Source: Maratus speciosus
Taxonomy: Eukaryota; Arthropoda; Arachnida; Araneae; Salticidae
Reading direction: 5' to 3'
NCBI GenBank assembly: GCA_963932465.1
Contig: OZ010789.1
Span: 591,491,581-591,555,580, forward strand
Length of the DNA: 64,000 nt
Shown: positions 11,203-23,012 of the stretch, one piece after another
How the letters are laid out: each line of letters starts with the position of its first letter
Numbering within the stretch: the stretch's first letter is position 1
The notes under the pieces: model-generated
Databases searched by the model: none
The model's input: the letters and a program-made list of their open reading frames with translations, nothing else
Told to the model about the DNA's origin: nothing
Position numbers and translations under genes: made by a program

Positions 11203-12090
11203 TTGACCTTAGAGCCTAAAAGGCACATTATTTCATATTCAGTGAACTGCAGTACTATTTACGTATCTCTACCAAACAACAAATATCTTTCTGAAAAAAT
11301 TTCTAGTCTTTTGAAGTCTCATAATATCAGTACATCATTGAGGTCGCAAAATGTTTTGAAAAATCTACTTTGTAAATCTAAACCTAAAATCCCCACTAGC
11401 TACTATCAGATTCACCAACTTTTCGAGCAATTTTTGGGCCAGCTCCTGATTTCCTCCAACTTTTCGCGAAATATTGTCTCGACACCCAGTAAGATAGCAA
11501 ACAGCAATATCCCCAACTTTTTATCTGCATCTCAAAAAAGTCTGCGCTAGCCGCAACATTTCTTCCCACCTTTCAACATTTCAGCGAATCAGAGGTAAGC
11601 GATTGTTACGAAAAGGCAATAAATATTGACGGCTGGTACTAGTAGTATTGGTTTTCCTCCAACTTTAGCAACGACAATTGTAACCTTTTTCTCCCTTTGA
11701 AATGGAAAAAGTGGGGTTAAAATCGGCTGAAAAGTTGGTTGCTTGAAAAGTTGGTGAATCTGATAGCAGCTTTTATTACTAGAATCGGTTCAATTTACAG
11801 TATCCCATGTAAAGATTGCGACTCGGTTTTTATTGGAGAAACTGGTCGTACTTGCGCTATTCGCCTTGCCGAACATAAACGTGCCTACAAATCTGGAAGC
11901 CTGCAGTCTAAAATTGTACAGCATTCTTTAGATTTCGACCATATCCCAGATATCACAAATATGACACATCAAATTCGGTTGCAATAACGTTAAAAGTAGA
12001 GTTTTTCCGGAAGGTGTATTCACTCGTAAGGAAACTTCGCCGATTAATAAATCTTGTGCACTTCCACCTGAATACACATCATTGCATTGA
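11203..12090 (+). pseudogene. Penelope-like retroelement, C-terminal linker and GIY-YIG endonuclease relic
   Basis: The first part (11203-11398) encodes the segment between reverse transcriptase and endonuclease: YVSLPNNKYLSEKISSLLKS, then RSQNVLKNLLC, matching the LP(Y)...LSEKI...LK...N.LRNLL pattern of Penelope-like elements. The frame is interrupted by a MITE (11399-11770). It resumes with the endonuclease: IYSIPCKDCDSVFIGETGRT, then IRLAEHKRA and IVQHSLDFDH, the GIY-YIG fold with its C-x-x-C and R...EH residues. The first motif reads S-IYSI rather than GIY. After a frameshift near 11985 the tail RVFPEGVFTRKE...CALPPEY ends at a TGA at 12088-12090. In intact elements this nuclease makes the nick used for target-primed insertion. 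No reverse transcriptase domain is present, so this is a truncated and disabled copy. Confidence 0.8.
11399..11770. mobile_element. MITE inserted in the Penelope-like relic
   Basis: Terminal inverted repeats: GCTACTATCAGATTCACCAA at the left and the complement of GCTGCTATCAGATTCACCAA at the right, extending into ACTTTTC(G/A)AGCAA. The 372-bp interior is non-coding and relatively C+T-rich. The insertion separates two adjoining parts of one protein-coding region, which fixes its limits to within a few bases. I cannot read the target duplication with confidence, although TA-containing flanks (CACTA left, TTATTA right) are compatible with a short one. Confidence 0.8.
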
Positions 12091-12553
12091 TATTTTTATA
12101 CTTTCTTTAATTTTAACTGCTAATAATTATTAACTGTAAACAAGATATATAGTTTTCTGGTCATTTGAATGTTATTTATTGCACTAATGATAGGCTAAAA
12201 TTTAGTTCGAAACGCTTGCATTTTTAAATGCATTAAATGTATTTATGCAATTTTTACTTGTAATGTCTGATGAATCGTAATATATATATATATTTTAAAT
12301 CGTATATCAGACGTTAAACAATGATTTTAAAATAATATTGTATTTTGAAACTTATAAATAATTGTTGATTTTTTCTGTAATTAATAAAATTTACAAATGT
12401 AATAAAAAAAACTTTATTCAATATATATGTGCAAAATGACCATTGAAAACAACTCCATCCGTTGTTGTTAAAATCTGATGCAACATTTAAGTGTAAAAAC
12501 AAAACGAAAGAAATATGTAATATTTAAAATAAAAAAAATGAACAACTGCCATG
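12091..12553. other. A+T-rich interval, no gene seen
   Basis: No feature is recognised. It includes a short (AT)n run at about 12281-12292. Confidence 0.5.
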
Positions 12554-12555
12554 TA

Positions 12556-13615
12556 CAGTCGTGGAAAAAAAAAAAAAAAAAGTAAACACCCCCTACTAAC
12601 TCCTCAACAAATTATCGTAGACGAAAGTTACTGGCACCGGACGATTGGAAATTAATTCTACTTTTAAATGGTGTGTATAAAATTTTCTTAGGGGGCCATA
12701 TACATATTAAACGAATCCAAACTTCATTTTTTTCAATGGCAGTACCCAAATTTAACGAGATATTTCAAATCTTCGGTTCAAAATATGCCCAGAAACCAAA
12801 TTTCAAGTCATTCGAATGATAAGTTTTTGAATTATAGACATGTAAAATTTAGTACTTCTAATGTTAAATTACATTTTCATATTTTTATTTATATCTCCTG
12901 AAATTATGCTCCTAATGAGCTAATTTTTTGTGTAACAATAATATTAATATACACAAACATAAATACGTTGAATTTGCAATTTTTATAATTTTATGATATG
13001 AATTATGAAATTAATATTCGAAAAAATTATGAATTGCAACATGCAATTTTTTTGATGGATTTAGATTTATTACGTCCTGCTTTATGGAAATCCGAAATTT
13101 CACATTTTTCTGCCAAGTAGTTTTCAAATTATGCTTAAAAAACGGCAAAATGATGGTTTAAGGGTCCGTCTATGATAGAAGTGAGTAAAGTTTTGAAATT
13201 TATTCTGCTATCCTGTAATGAAACAGGTTTCATTGACGCTTAAACGTGCCATGATCAAGAAGGCGGCTCTCTCGGTTAACAATCGAGTTCGGAATTTCAA
13301 TTTGATACAGCCCTTAAAATACGCTCGTTTTAAAATAATTAATTTCTTGGAAACTTATGGCACGAATTGCATAAAAATTTGTTTTTAGGCTAATTGAAAG
13401 GTATAGAGTTCATTTATGCTGTCAGAAATGTGTACTGCTATTGAAAAAAAACAAAGTTATGGTTCGTTTTATTATGTAGATGGCCCCTTAAAAAAATTTT
13501 ATATACATCATTTAAAAGTAGACTTTATTTACAATCGTTCGGTACCAGTAACTTTCTTCTACGATAATTTGTTGAGAAGTTAGTAAGGGGTGTTTACATT
13601 TTTTTTCCCACGCTG
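12556..13615 (+). mobile_element. Tc1-type TIR element, full-length copy 2
   Basis: The element begins CAGTCGTGG and ends CCACGCTG. Both ends sit next to TA (12554-12555 and 13616-13617), the target duplication of Tc1/mariner elements. The inverted repeats extend inward with GTAAACACCCCCTACTAACT at the left and AGTTAGTAAGGGGTGTTTAC at the right, through the AATTATCGTAGA(C)GAAAGTTACTGG region, giving TIRs of roughly 150-200 bp. Its 1.06-kb interior has no transposase. Related copies lie at 174-1126 and, as a 3' portion, at 29020-29326. Confidence 0.85.
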
Positions 13616-13735
13616 TACATTTACAAATTGACTTTTATGAACAGATAAGTAACCTTTACTCTTTTCATTTTTACTAGCGTTTTTTAAATAATTTAGATTC
13701 ATCAAATATACAACACGAATTTAGCACTTTGGCGG

Positions 13736-15399
13736 TGCTGGGCAACATATAACTATGATATGTTCCCGCACCATGTTGGTTAAATCAAAGTAAAATTGCG
13801 TAATTTGTTATTTCTGTTTGTATAAATATTTTTTTATAAAATATAATTATGAGTGTAAAATTATAATGTTTATATATTTAAGTAAAATAAGAGTGTAAGT
13901 TCATACAAAAATTATTAAGTTGATTTTAAATAGTAAATATATATTTTTAAAAAATTGTTGTATTGTAAAATGAATGTATAATGTTGATTAGAGTTCGGAT
14001 CTCAGACAACAACAATAGCCAGACGCCATGGTGTCGTTTTATGACAAGCCAATGGAAAGTGGTGTATAATTAGAAGTCGTAAAATCATAAAAACCTTGGA
14101 ATCAATTTATGGCCTCAATAAAAGTGTTGGGATAAATTTATGACTTTTCAGACCACCCAAACTTTAAGGCAGATAATAATATTAAAGTATATGTAAGGGG
14201 CCATTTGCAGACTGCTAGCTAATAGGCCTATCGAAGTATAATAAAAAATCTTCTCACATCCAATAACAGTGGACTAGACAAAAATAGTTCCACCCACTGC
14301 AGGAGCTGGTGTGCAAGAAGAATAAGGTTTAAAAAAGATAGTCAAAAAAAAGATGTAGAGGACGCAGGAGCTCTCCTGAAAGCCCGTGCAATGAGTCCCG
14401 TAAGCCCTAGTAAAGCCCAGGCGAGATGGACATGTCGGAGTGAGCCTAATCGAGCCTAATCGAGCCTAATCAAGCCTAACTGAGGATGTCTTCCTGAGGT
14501 ACCTATCGGAGTGAGCCTAATCAAGCCAGATTGGGGATGTCTTCCTGATGTACATATCGGAGTGATCCTAATCAAGCCAAATTGAGGATGCGTTCCTGAT
14601 GACACATTGCCATGATCCTAAGCAACGCAACAACTCGGAATTTGATGAATAAAGGCCACCATCCCGTATATTAAAAGAAGGTACTATTTTAAACATTTTC
14701 TTTTACCACTTAAGATCATATGAAAAATCTTAAAAAATACTTTTCTGATATTTTACGGTAGAGAGTTATCTGAGATCCGACAAAACCAATAACTAAATAA
14801 GATTAAGGTAATTTTAAAAATGAAAGAGAGTTATTCTTTTAGCAAAAAGAAACAATTATAATAATTAGAGTACGTGAAAATATTGTCTTTTTTTTAAAAG
14901 ATTAAACATACTTAAAATAATGAGAAGCAAACAAAAGTGTTGTTTTCTATTTTTTTGAATTAATATTATGTTTTTTCTGTATATAGTTATGTTTAATGTA
15001 AATAAAATATTTAATCAAGTTTTAAAAAGTTTCTGTAATTATTTAATTAATAATATTTAAAGTGTGTCAATTTATTTTTTACAGCTTAAATTTTAGTTTA
15101 ATTCATAAGTGGAAGAGTTCGTCTAAATAATTCACAACGCAAACTCTTAATTTTATTCGTAATTATTCAAATATAATAATTACATTTTGACGCGAATTAT
15201 AATTTAATTTTATTAATGCTTCGCGTTGCTCTTCTACTAGAATTTAGGTAAATACGATCACTTATATTATTTGAATTTATCTAAGGTATATAAAATTATA
15301 TACCAATTTGCTATGAGGTCGCTTGGATGATTTGGACCAATTAACGATTTTGGATATAAATTAAATAGAAAATAAAAAGGTGTAATTATCTGTCCAGCA
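13736..15399 (+). repeat. 5' long terminal repeat
   Basis: It runs from TGCTGGGCAACATATAACTA to TCTGTCCAGCA and matches 19760-21425 almost base for base. It contains a 51-bp minisatellite (14436-14610) and an AATAAA followed closely by GGCCACC near 14646, a candidate polyadenylation signal. A second AATAAA-rich stretch follows around 15000. Example differences from the 3' copy: CTCAGACAAC against CTCTGACAAC, and GAGCTGGTGTG against GAGCTAGTGTG. Confidence 0.92.
14436..14610 (+). repeat. 51-bp minisatellite inside the LTR
   Basis: The unit starts CGGAGTGAGCCTAATCAAGC and contains GAGGATGTCTTCCTGATGTA. Starts at 14507 and 14558 give a period of 51 bp; the first unit (14436) is 20 bp longer because the 10-mer GAGCCTAATC is itself repeated. 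The same structure is present in the 3' LTR at about 20460-20635. Confidence 0.8.
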
Positions 15400-15410
15400 T
15401 CCCCCCCTTC

Positions 15411-15554
15411 ATAGTAAAATGGTGCTATGACTCAGGAACGATCATCTGAGGTAATTAGATAGTAAAATGGTGCTATGACTCAGGAACGATCATCTGAGGT
15501 CATTAGATAGTAAAATGGTGCTATGACTCAGGAACGTTCATCTGAGGTCATTAG
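15411..15554 (+). promoter_or_regulatory. Triplicated 48-bp unit with tRNA-His-like primer-binding site
   Basis: Eleven bases after the 5' LTR a 48-bp unit occurs three times in tandem (TGG starts at 15420, 15468 and 15516), nearly identical. Each contains TGGTGCTATGACTCAGG, which resembles the complement of the 3' end of eukaryotic tRNA-His (TGGTGCCGTGACTCGG) with a few transitions. The following sequence can pair CTCAG with CTGAG like a T-arm. A retroelement primer site normally occurs once and lies closer to the LTR, so three copies are unusual. An (AAT)n tract follows. The assignment to tRNA-His is from memory of the general tRNA sequence. Confidence 0.65.
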
Positions 15555-15555
15555 A

Positions 15556-15588
<33 letters not shown>

Positions 15589-18500
15589 GGAAAATAAATT
15601 TAAATATTATTTTAATGTCACAATTTTAAAGATATTGTAGGTATGTAAGTTTAATTGATTAAAATTTTATTAAAATTAATTTTATTATTGTAACAATAAT
15701 GACACACATATAATAATTTTATATAAATAAAATGAATAATATATGTTAGTAAAAAACAAAAAGGAAATGAAAAAATAATTCTGGGATTTATAATAGGTAA
15801 ATTTAGGAATTACAATTTTGTTTTTTTTTCTCTCTTTTCTCTTGTGGTTGGATCTCAGTTACCATTGAAAAATAATGGCATTCACATCACAGATGACACA
15901 TTTGTAAAAATAATTTTTTTTTATATACTGTATAAATAATAATAATAAGAATAATGAGTAAAATTTTATAATATGTCTGGTATAAAAATGATTGAAATGT
16001 CAATAGATCATGATTTTTGAAATTGTATCGCCTTGATACAAAAGCAAATTTATGAGTCGTACTACGAAGTAGTAGTACAATATTTACAAAAAAAAAAAAA
16101 AAAAAAAAAAAAATAAGATTGTTTTTTCTGTAGAAAAAGACAGATATTTTTCTGTTAAATGAAATTATGTTGTTTTTTATATATACGTGTATTATAAATA
16201 TTTTAGGGGTATTTATGTGTGTAAAAGAATAATCGACAAAACAACTTCATCTCCTAAGAAATTTTTTTTTTAAATTTTAGTGCTGTTGTTTTTATGTATT
16301 TATGCAATTTAGAATATTTTCATACATATGTTGTAATATAGAGAAAATAGTATGAGATGCAAAATATTCTTTTAAGAGGTATAGGATCTATTTTGAATTG
16401 ATATTTTGAAAAAGTATACATTGATTACTAATACTTGTTAAAAATGACTCAGACGCTGGATATAGATACACGTATTAAGTTAGTGTCACCATTTGACAAT
16501 AAAAAGAACAGCTTTATAGCATACTCATATATATATATATTTTTTTTTATAAATATATGGTTGACAAGGAATAAATTATTAGTGCACTCTATATTAGGAT
16601 AGCGGTCAGCTATAAGCCTAAATATAATAAAATATACAAATAGTGCTAAGATTTATTCCGGTAGTTCAAGTACAACTTATATGCTAAAGTCTAGAATTTA
16701 GACAGCAGGGATAAGTTTTATGAACAAAAGTGTTATAAAAAAAAATTTAAAAAAAAGGATTTTGGTGTAGCACATTGGTTTTTAAAAAAAACATATATAT
16801 GTATAACAATGGACAAGGCAAGTTATTTCAACATGATTGCACACAAAAATTATAGTAAAAAAAAAAAAAAAAAAAAAAATACACAAATAAATAATTGAAG
16901 TAAAATTAAAATTTTCTCACCAAAGGCTTTCTGTATAGGGTGCAATTTTGGCCTACGGCTGGGTATGCACCAACACCAACAAAATATTTGTAGAAAAATT
17001 ATTCACAGATACATCAATATATAGTCATCACCTAGGCATAAATTTCAGGATTCTTGGCTGAAAAAGGAATCGAAGAAAAAATTAAGTATGGTATAATTAC
17101 TAGATGTTATGCTCAGAAACAATAAAATTAGTAATATTATATTGTAAAAAGCAGCATTTTGAGTTTTATTTAGGAAAACTTTTGATTTTTAGGTTTTACA
17201 CATTTATGGAGTGTCTAGCTCAGTAACAATAGTTCCTAGATTTAATAAAAAAATAATAAATAAAAATATAAGTTGGTGTTGTTTTCAAAATAAATAACAA
17301 AAGGTATAGCAATTAGCATTTACAGTTAAAATTTATGGAATTTTCAGCAAAATTAACATTAGACAAACATAGTTTATATTATATTTAACTTGATAAGCTA
17401 ATTTACTTTTATTAACGGTATTCAATTAGAATTAAAGTAGGCTTAAATTCAAGTTAAATTAATTAATAACATTGTTGTAGTGTAAAATTTTATGTAAGAC
17501 TATTATATTTTTATTGTATATATAAAAATATGCAAATTTAACAATTAATAAAATGTATTAGCAAAATTATTTAATATAAATATTAAATGACATCTTGCTG
17601 AAATCAGCTAGAAATTAGATTTTTTTTTTTTTTAAATGAAATATTTTATAAATTTATGTTAGTTTAGAATTTAAGCATTTTTTTTTTCTCTTTACTTTCC
17701 CTTAGAATTAAATGCAATTCTAAATTTAACACATATAAATATACATAGGATTGATAAATTTGAGTGTGTGAGTTCATAAAAATTTTTTTTTATATAATTT
17801 GGCCAATTTAACATAAGGAAACAAAATAAATAAATAAATATATTTATATATATTGGCCTTATTTTTATTAAAATATGTAGTATGGCTTAATAAATTTATT
17901 TACTTAATTTTTTTTATAGTACGTACAGTAATTATTTTAAAAACTTGATCTATAAAAAAAATTGGATGTGGTTGTTTGTGAGTATACAAAGATTTTTTCT
18001 GCTGGCAGAAGTTCTTTGGTCCGGCCGGGTACTCATAGAGGGCTGCATACGATTTTACGTAGTAATTATCATTTACTTTTGTTTTTTTTTTTAAATTATA
18101 CAAGTGTATTAAGTACATTTTTTTTATAATTAAATAATAATTATTAATGTTGGATTAATAATAATAATTTATTATCTTTTATTTTTAAACATATCATTAA
18201 ATTTTAGACAGTAGAATTCACATACGGAATGTTAATGATAAATAAAATTTTGAATAAATAAATTTTTATTTCATTCAGTAAAAAAATAAATAAATATGAA
18301 AATTTAACAATCTTTTAAGATAGAATTGTTGGCTAAATAAATAATAATTTAAGACAAAAAAATTGTTCTCTTCTTCGTCAATGGCATTTTCTGACAACAC
18401 TATTTAACAGTATTAAATGAAGGTGCATGTTTAAGATCAGCGTAATGCATATTTTGCATTTTTGAGAGGCCGTAGAAGTCATTTTTCCGTGTTGTTTACA

Positions 18501-19750
18501 TTTTAATAGTAAACAATATCATGAATCAAAATTTGTGTTTGTTAGAAAGGTCTAAAAATATACAAGGTAATCAGTTAAAGAAAATTATATGCATTTTTTT
18601 TTTTTTTTTAATCCTGAAAGGCAATTTGGTTTAGATTTAAACCTGAATGCATAAAAAGCCACCCTCGCTTCAGTTCCAGTATGAGGCAGGAGAATTCAGA
18701 TGCTAGAATCGCCATTTTTCCCCTGCAAAATAATAAAAAAAAAAAGCAGAAGGTTTACATTAGATACGATACAAATACATACACTGTTTATGCATAGATT
18801 ATGTTTAAAATTACATACAGGCATGCACAGTGAGTTAAGAAGAAAGTATATCAAGAAATTATACTAATTAATAAGGTAATTACAAGCATGAAATGGTTTT
18901 AAATACATACCTTTGGGAAGTCGTAAAATTTTGTCACAGCACAATTCACCTCGCAGAAAGGAATTAGTAGCTTGACCACCCCCCACTTTTCGGGAGAATC
19001 GGGGACGTTCAATAACTGGTTTTATTCTCCTCTCTCCTTCTTCTTACTTTTTTTTTCTCGTATCGGGTAAAGTTGGAAAGCATTGCGTAATGATATATTA
19101 AAGGAGATGAATTAGCTTGTACATTTTGACAGATCATACATGTTAGAAGTAACAAATAAATAAAATAATGTAACAAGTTTGTATACAATATTTTTCTGAT
19201 TATAATTTGAATACATCAGATTAATTATGTGAAAATATAACATGTCATATTACAAGCATTGTATTTACTTTTATTCAGTATAAAATGTGTTTTAGATAAA
19301 ACACTGTGTCATAAGGTGGTATGTGATGAAATAATATGTCAAATGCGTATGCCATTATTTTTCTTATAATGAGGTTTATTTCGGCATATTAGTTTCAGAC
19401 AAAATTATAGCTTTGAATGTATTTTGGGCACTTAAACTGTAAAGTTACAAAATTATTAAACATGTGTGTGGTAACGAAAAAAGGCTTCGAGAAAAACGTC
19501 TGATTTTCAGTACAGAGGTCTTCTATAAATGTGAATGTCAACAGACAACTATACTATCATGTGTTGAACTTTCTGTTATGAAAAATAGAAGAACTTCTTA
19601 TAAAATATACCAGAACCATTGATAATTGAACTTTACAGTCTTCGCTCAAAGACTGTGTAGATACACAGTCATATGGACACGGACATTCTTTTAAGCTTTA
19701 CAAAAAAAATAAAACCAGCAATCAGTTTTTATTTTTTTTTTTTCTGACAC

Positions 19751-19759
19751 AGGGAGAGA
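19751..19759 (+). promoter_or_regulatory. Polypurine tract of the LTR element
   Basis: The purine run AGGGAGAGA directly precedes the TG of the 3' LTR, the expected place for plus-strand priming. It is short, and the more extended purine run is broken by a C at 19750. Confidence 0.7.
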
Positions 19760-21425
19760 TGCTGGGCAACATATAACTATGATATGTTCCCGCACCATGT
19801 TGGTTAAATCAAAGTAAAATTGCGTAATTTGTTATTTCTGTTTGTATAAATATTTTTTTATAAAATATAATTATGAGTGTAAAATTATAATGTTTATATA
19901 TTTAAGTAAAATAAGAGTGTAAGTTCATACAAAAATTATTAAGTTGATTTTAAATAGTAAATATATATTTTTTAAAAATTGTTGTATTGTAAAATGAATG
20001 TATAATGTTGATTAGAGTTCGGATCTCTGACAACAACAATAGCCAGACGCCATGGTGTCGTTTTATGACAAGCCAATGGAAAGTGGTGTATAATTAGAAG
20101 TCGTAAAATCATAAAAACCTTGGAATCAATTTATGGCCTCAATAAAAGTGTTGGGATAAATTTATGACTTTTCAGACCACCCAAACTTTAAGGCAGATAA
20201 TAATATTAAAGTATATGTAAGGGGCCATTTGCAGACTGCTAGCTAATAGGCCTATCGAAGTATAATAAAAAATCTTCTCACATCCAATAACAGTGGACTA
20301 GACAAAAATAGTTCCACCCACTGCAGGAGCTAGTGTGCAAGAAGAATAAGGTTTAAAAAAGATAGTCAAAAAAAAAGATGTAGAGGACGCAGGAGCTCTC
20401 CTGAAAGCCCGTGCAATGAGTCCCGTAAGCCCTAGTAAAGCCCAGGCGAGATGGACATGTCGGAGTGAGCCTAATCGAGCCTAATCGAGCCTAATCAAGC
20501 CTAATTGAGGATGTCTTCCTGAGGTACCTATCGGAGTGTGCCTAATCAAGCCAAATTGAGGATGTCTTCCTGATGTACATATCGGAGTGATCCTAATCAA
20601 GCCAAATTGAGGATGCGTTCCTGATGACACATTGCCATGATCCTAAGCAACGCAACAACTCGGAATTTGATGAATAAAGGCCACCATCCCGTATATTAAA
20701 AGAAGGTACTATTTTAAACATTTTCTTTTACCACTTAAGATCATATGAAAAATCTTAAAAAATACTTTTCTGATATTTTACGGTAGAGAGTTATCTGAGA
20801 TCCGACAAAACCAATAATTAAATAAGATTAAGGTAATTTTAAAAATGAAAGAGAGTTATTCTTTTAGCAAAAAGAAACAATTATAATAATTAGAGCACGT
20901 GAAAATATTGTCTTTTTTTTTTAAAGATTAAACATACTTAAAATAATGAGAAGCAAACAAAAGTGTTGTTTTCTATTTTTTTGAATTAATATTATGTTTT
21001 TTCTGTATATAGTTATGTTCAATGTAAATAAAATATTTAATCAAGTTTTAAAAAGTTTCTGTAATTATTTAATTAATAATATTTAAAGTGTGTCAATTTA
21101 TTTTTTACAGCTTAAATTTTAGTTTAATTCATAAGTGGAAGAGTTCGTCTAAATAATTCACAACGCAAACTCTTAATTTTATTCGTAATTATTCAAATAT
21201 AATAATTACATTTTGACGCGAATTATAATTTAATTTTATTAATGCTTCGCGTTGCTCTTCTACTAGAATTTAGGTAAATACGATCACTTATATTATTTGA
21301 ATTTATCTAAGGTATATAAAATTATATACCAATTTGCTATGAGGTCGCTTGGATGATTTGGACCAATTAACGATTTTGGATATAAATTAAATAGAAAATA
21401 AAAAGGTGTAATTATCTGTCCAGCA
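19760..21425 (+). repeat. 3' long terminal repeat
   Basis: Near-identical direct copy of the 5' LTR with the same TGCTGG and CCAGCA ends. The GGCGG target duplicate follows immediately at 21426-21430. Confidence 0.92.
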
Positions 21426-21616
21426 GGCGGTCGCCAGGAAAAAGCAATAAACCTTCTTTATGGCACCCGTGCTGTCAAAACGACTAAAATAAATATTTAT
21501 TTAAACTTCATTACGTTAAAAAACATATACTTGGCTCACCTTTTCGAGATTTTATAGTTTTGAGAAAAACATTTAAAAAATAATAATGTTGCAAAACGAT
21601 TCAAAATTTATTAGTA

Positions 21617-22640
21617 AAAAAGAAAAAAATGGGAAGTTTGCCAATATTTTGCACTGAACTGGAAGTGCCGTGCGACAATTCCGGTTGAGCTGGTTTTGTT
21701 TATGTTTACACTGATAATTCGGTCTATAGTAGGAGTTTATCATCTAATTTCCATTCATATTCTAAATCGGTTCGGAAAAAAAAATTAAGCCTCCTTAAAA
21801 ATTAAGCCCCCTAAAAAATTATTAAAAAAGAAAAAAATGGGAAGTTTGCCAATATTTTGCACTGAACCGGAAGTGCCGTGCGACAATCACGGTTGAGCTG
21901 GTTTTGTTTATGTTTACTCTGATAATTCGGTCTATAGTAGGAGTTTATCATCTAATTTCCATTCCTATTCTAAATCGGTTCGGAAAAAAAAATTAAGACT
22001 CCTTAAAAATTAAGCCCCCTAAAAAATTAAGGCCACTCAAACTCCCTTTTGAAAAGAACTAACCACTTGTGTTATAGTATGACTCAGCCTTAAAAGGTCA
22101 TTTATTCTTACTCTAAGTCGATTCGAAAAAAATATATGTATAAAATAAACCCCTCTAAAAATTTAGCCCTTTACACTTCCTCTCGAAAAGACCTAACCTC
22201 TTGTATTATAGTATGGCATCACCTTAAATAGTCATTCATTTGAGTTAAAAGACGATTAAAAAAAATTAAGCCCCCCTCTAAAAATTTAGCACCTCCTACC
22301 CCCCTCAAACTATAGGATAATCAGATAAAAAAAACATTCTTTTCAATCGAAAATAACAAAAAAATCTCTCTCAAACTTCATCATACTACATTATGATTCC
22401 ATTCTCTGCGCCACCTCCACAATCGAACTGTTCTTTTCACACTCCGAAACCGACTCTACATAAAAAAATAATCCCCCTATAAAAATTTAGCCCGTCCTAC
22501 CCCCCCCCCCCTCGTACAACAGAATAATCAGATAAAAAACATCCTTTCCGATCGAAAAAAAATCTATTTAAAACCTCATCATACTATAGTATGATTCCAC
22601 TTCCAGCGCCACCACCCCCTCCACAATCAAACACCCTTTT
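21617..22640. repeat. Decaying tandem array with a recent 208-bp duplication
   Basis: A 208-bp unit starting near GGGAAGTTTGCCAATATTTT occurs at 21631 and again at 21839, almost unchanged. Downstream, three or more strongly diverged units keep only the motif (A)TTAAGCCCCCCTAAAAAT(T)TAG and a TATAGTATG...TCA block (about 22070, 22210, 22390 and 22580). The array ends beside the mariner relic. I see no protein. Confidence 0.7.
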
Positions 22641-22661
22641 TCCCACAATTCTTGTGTCGTC

Positions 22662-23012
22662 GTCATCGCACAATTCCATGAATTAGGATACGAACTGAAA
22701 CTGCATCCACCATATTGACCAGATCTAGTGCCTAGAGATTATTTTCTATTTCCAAATATGAAAAAATGGTTTAGTGGTAAAGAATTGGCTTTAACGACGA
22801 GATTATTGCTGGAACAAACGCGTATTTTGAAGGGTTGGAAAAATCGTATTTTTTAGAGGGGATGCAAAAAAAAAAAAACAACAAAAAAAAAACAACAAAA
22901 AAAAAAACAAAAAAAAAAAACAGAAAAACGTTGGGCTAAGTGTATCGAGCTAAAAGGACATTATGTTAAAAACAAAATACATTTTAGACATAAAAAGATA
23001 TTTTTCTTGTGA
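22662..23012 (+). pseudogene. Mariner transposase, C-terminal relic
   Basis: The frame reads FHELGYEL, then HPPY-stop-PDLVPRDYFLFP, then MKKWFSGKEL. This is the mariner signature around the third catalytic aspartate (HPPYSPDLAPxDYFLF, the D of DYF; DD34D family). After an in-frame stop and an A-rich simple tract (22864-22920), a second block, EKRWAKCIELKGHYV, matches the mariner C terminus and ends at TGA 23010-23012. The N-terminal DNA-binding half and the first two catalytic residues are absent. Several stops and the A-rich expansion show it is dead. Terminal repeats were not found. Confidence 0.85.

Larger units (their letters stand above)
15400..19759 (+). other. Interior of the LTR element, no coding capacity
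   Basis: 4.36 kb of A+T-rich sequence with several poly(A)/poly(T) runs (for example 16089-16112 and 16858-16878). GC-richer islands occur near 18000-18050, 18655-18725 and 18945-19050; these could be remnants of a packaging or structural region, but no motif confirms it. No retroviral-type domain can be read in any frame. Confidence 0.7.
13736..21425 (+). mobile_element. Complete non-coding LTR retroelement (LARD-like), 7.69 kb
   Basis: Two nearly identical direct repeats of 1664 and 1666 bp bound a 4.36-kb interior. The LTRs begin TGCTGG and end CCAGCA. The whole unit is flanked by the perfect 5-bp duplication GGCGG (13731-13735 and 21426-21430), the signature of integrase-mediated insertion. 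A polypurine tract AGGGAGAGA touches the 3' LTR, and a tRNA-like primer site follows the 5' LTR. No gag, protease, reverse transcriptase or integrase frame is visible; the longest interior frame is 72 codons and unconvincing. It must have been mobilised by proteins of another element. By eye the LTRs differ at roughly a dozen positions, implying recent insertion. The strand follows the primer-site to polypurine-tract direction. Confidence 0.9.

Noticed and set aside
15411..15554. A short CRISPR-like array
   Set aside because: Three contiguous 48-bp units without variable spacers, in an animal-type LTR element; a tandem repeat fits better.
17900..18118. 72-codon frame inside the LTR element as a gag or pol remnant
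   Set aside because: No zinc knuckle, protease or reverse-transcriptase motif, and the orientation is opposite to the element.
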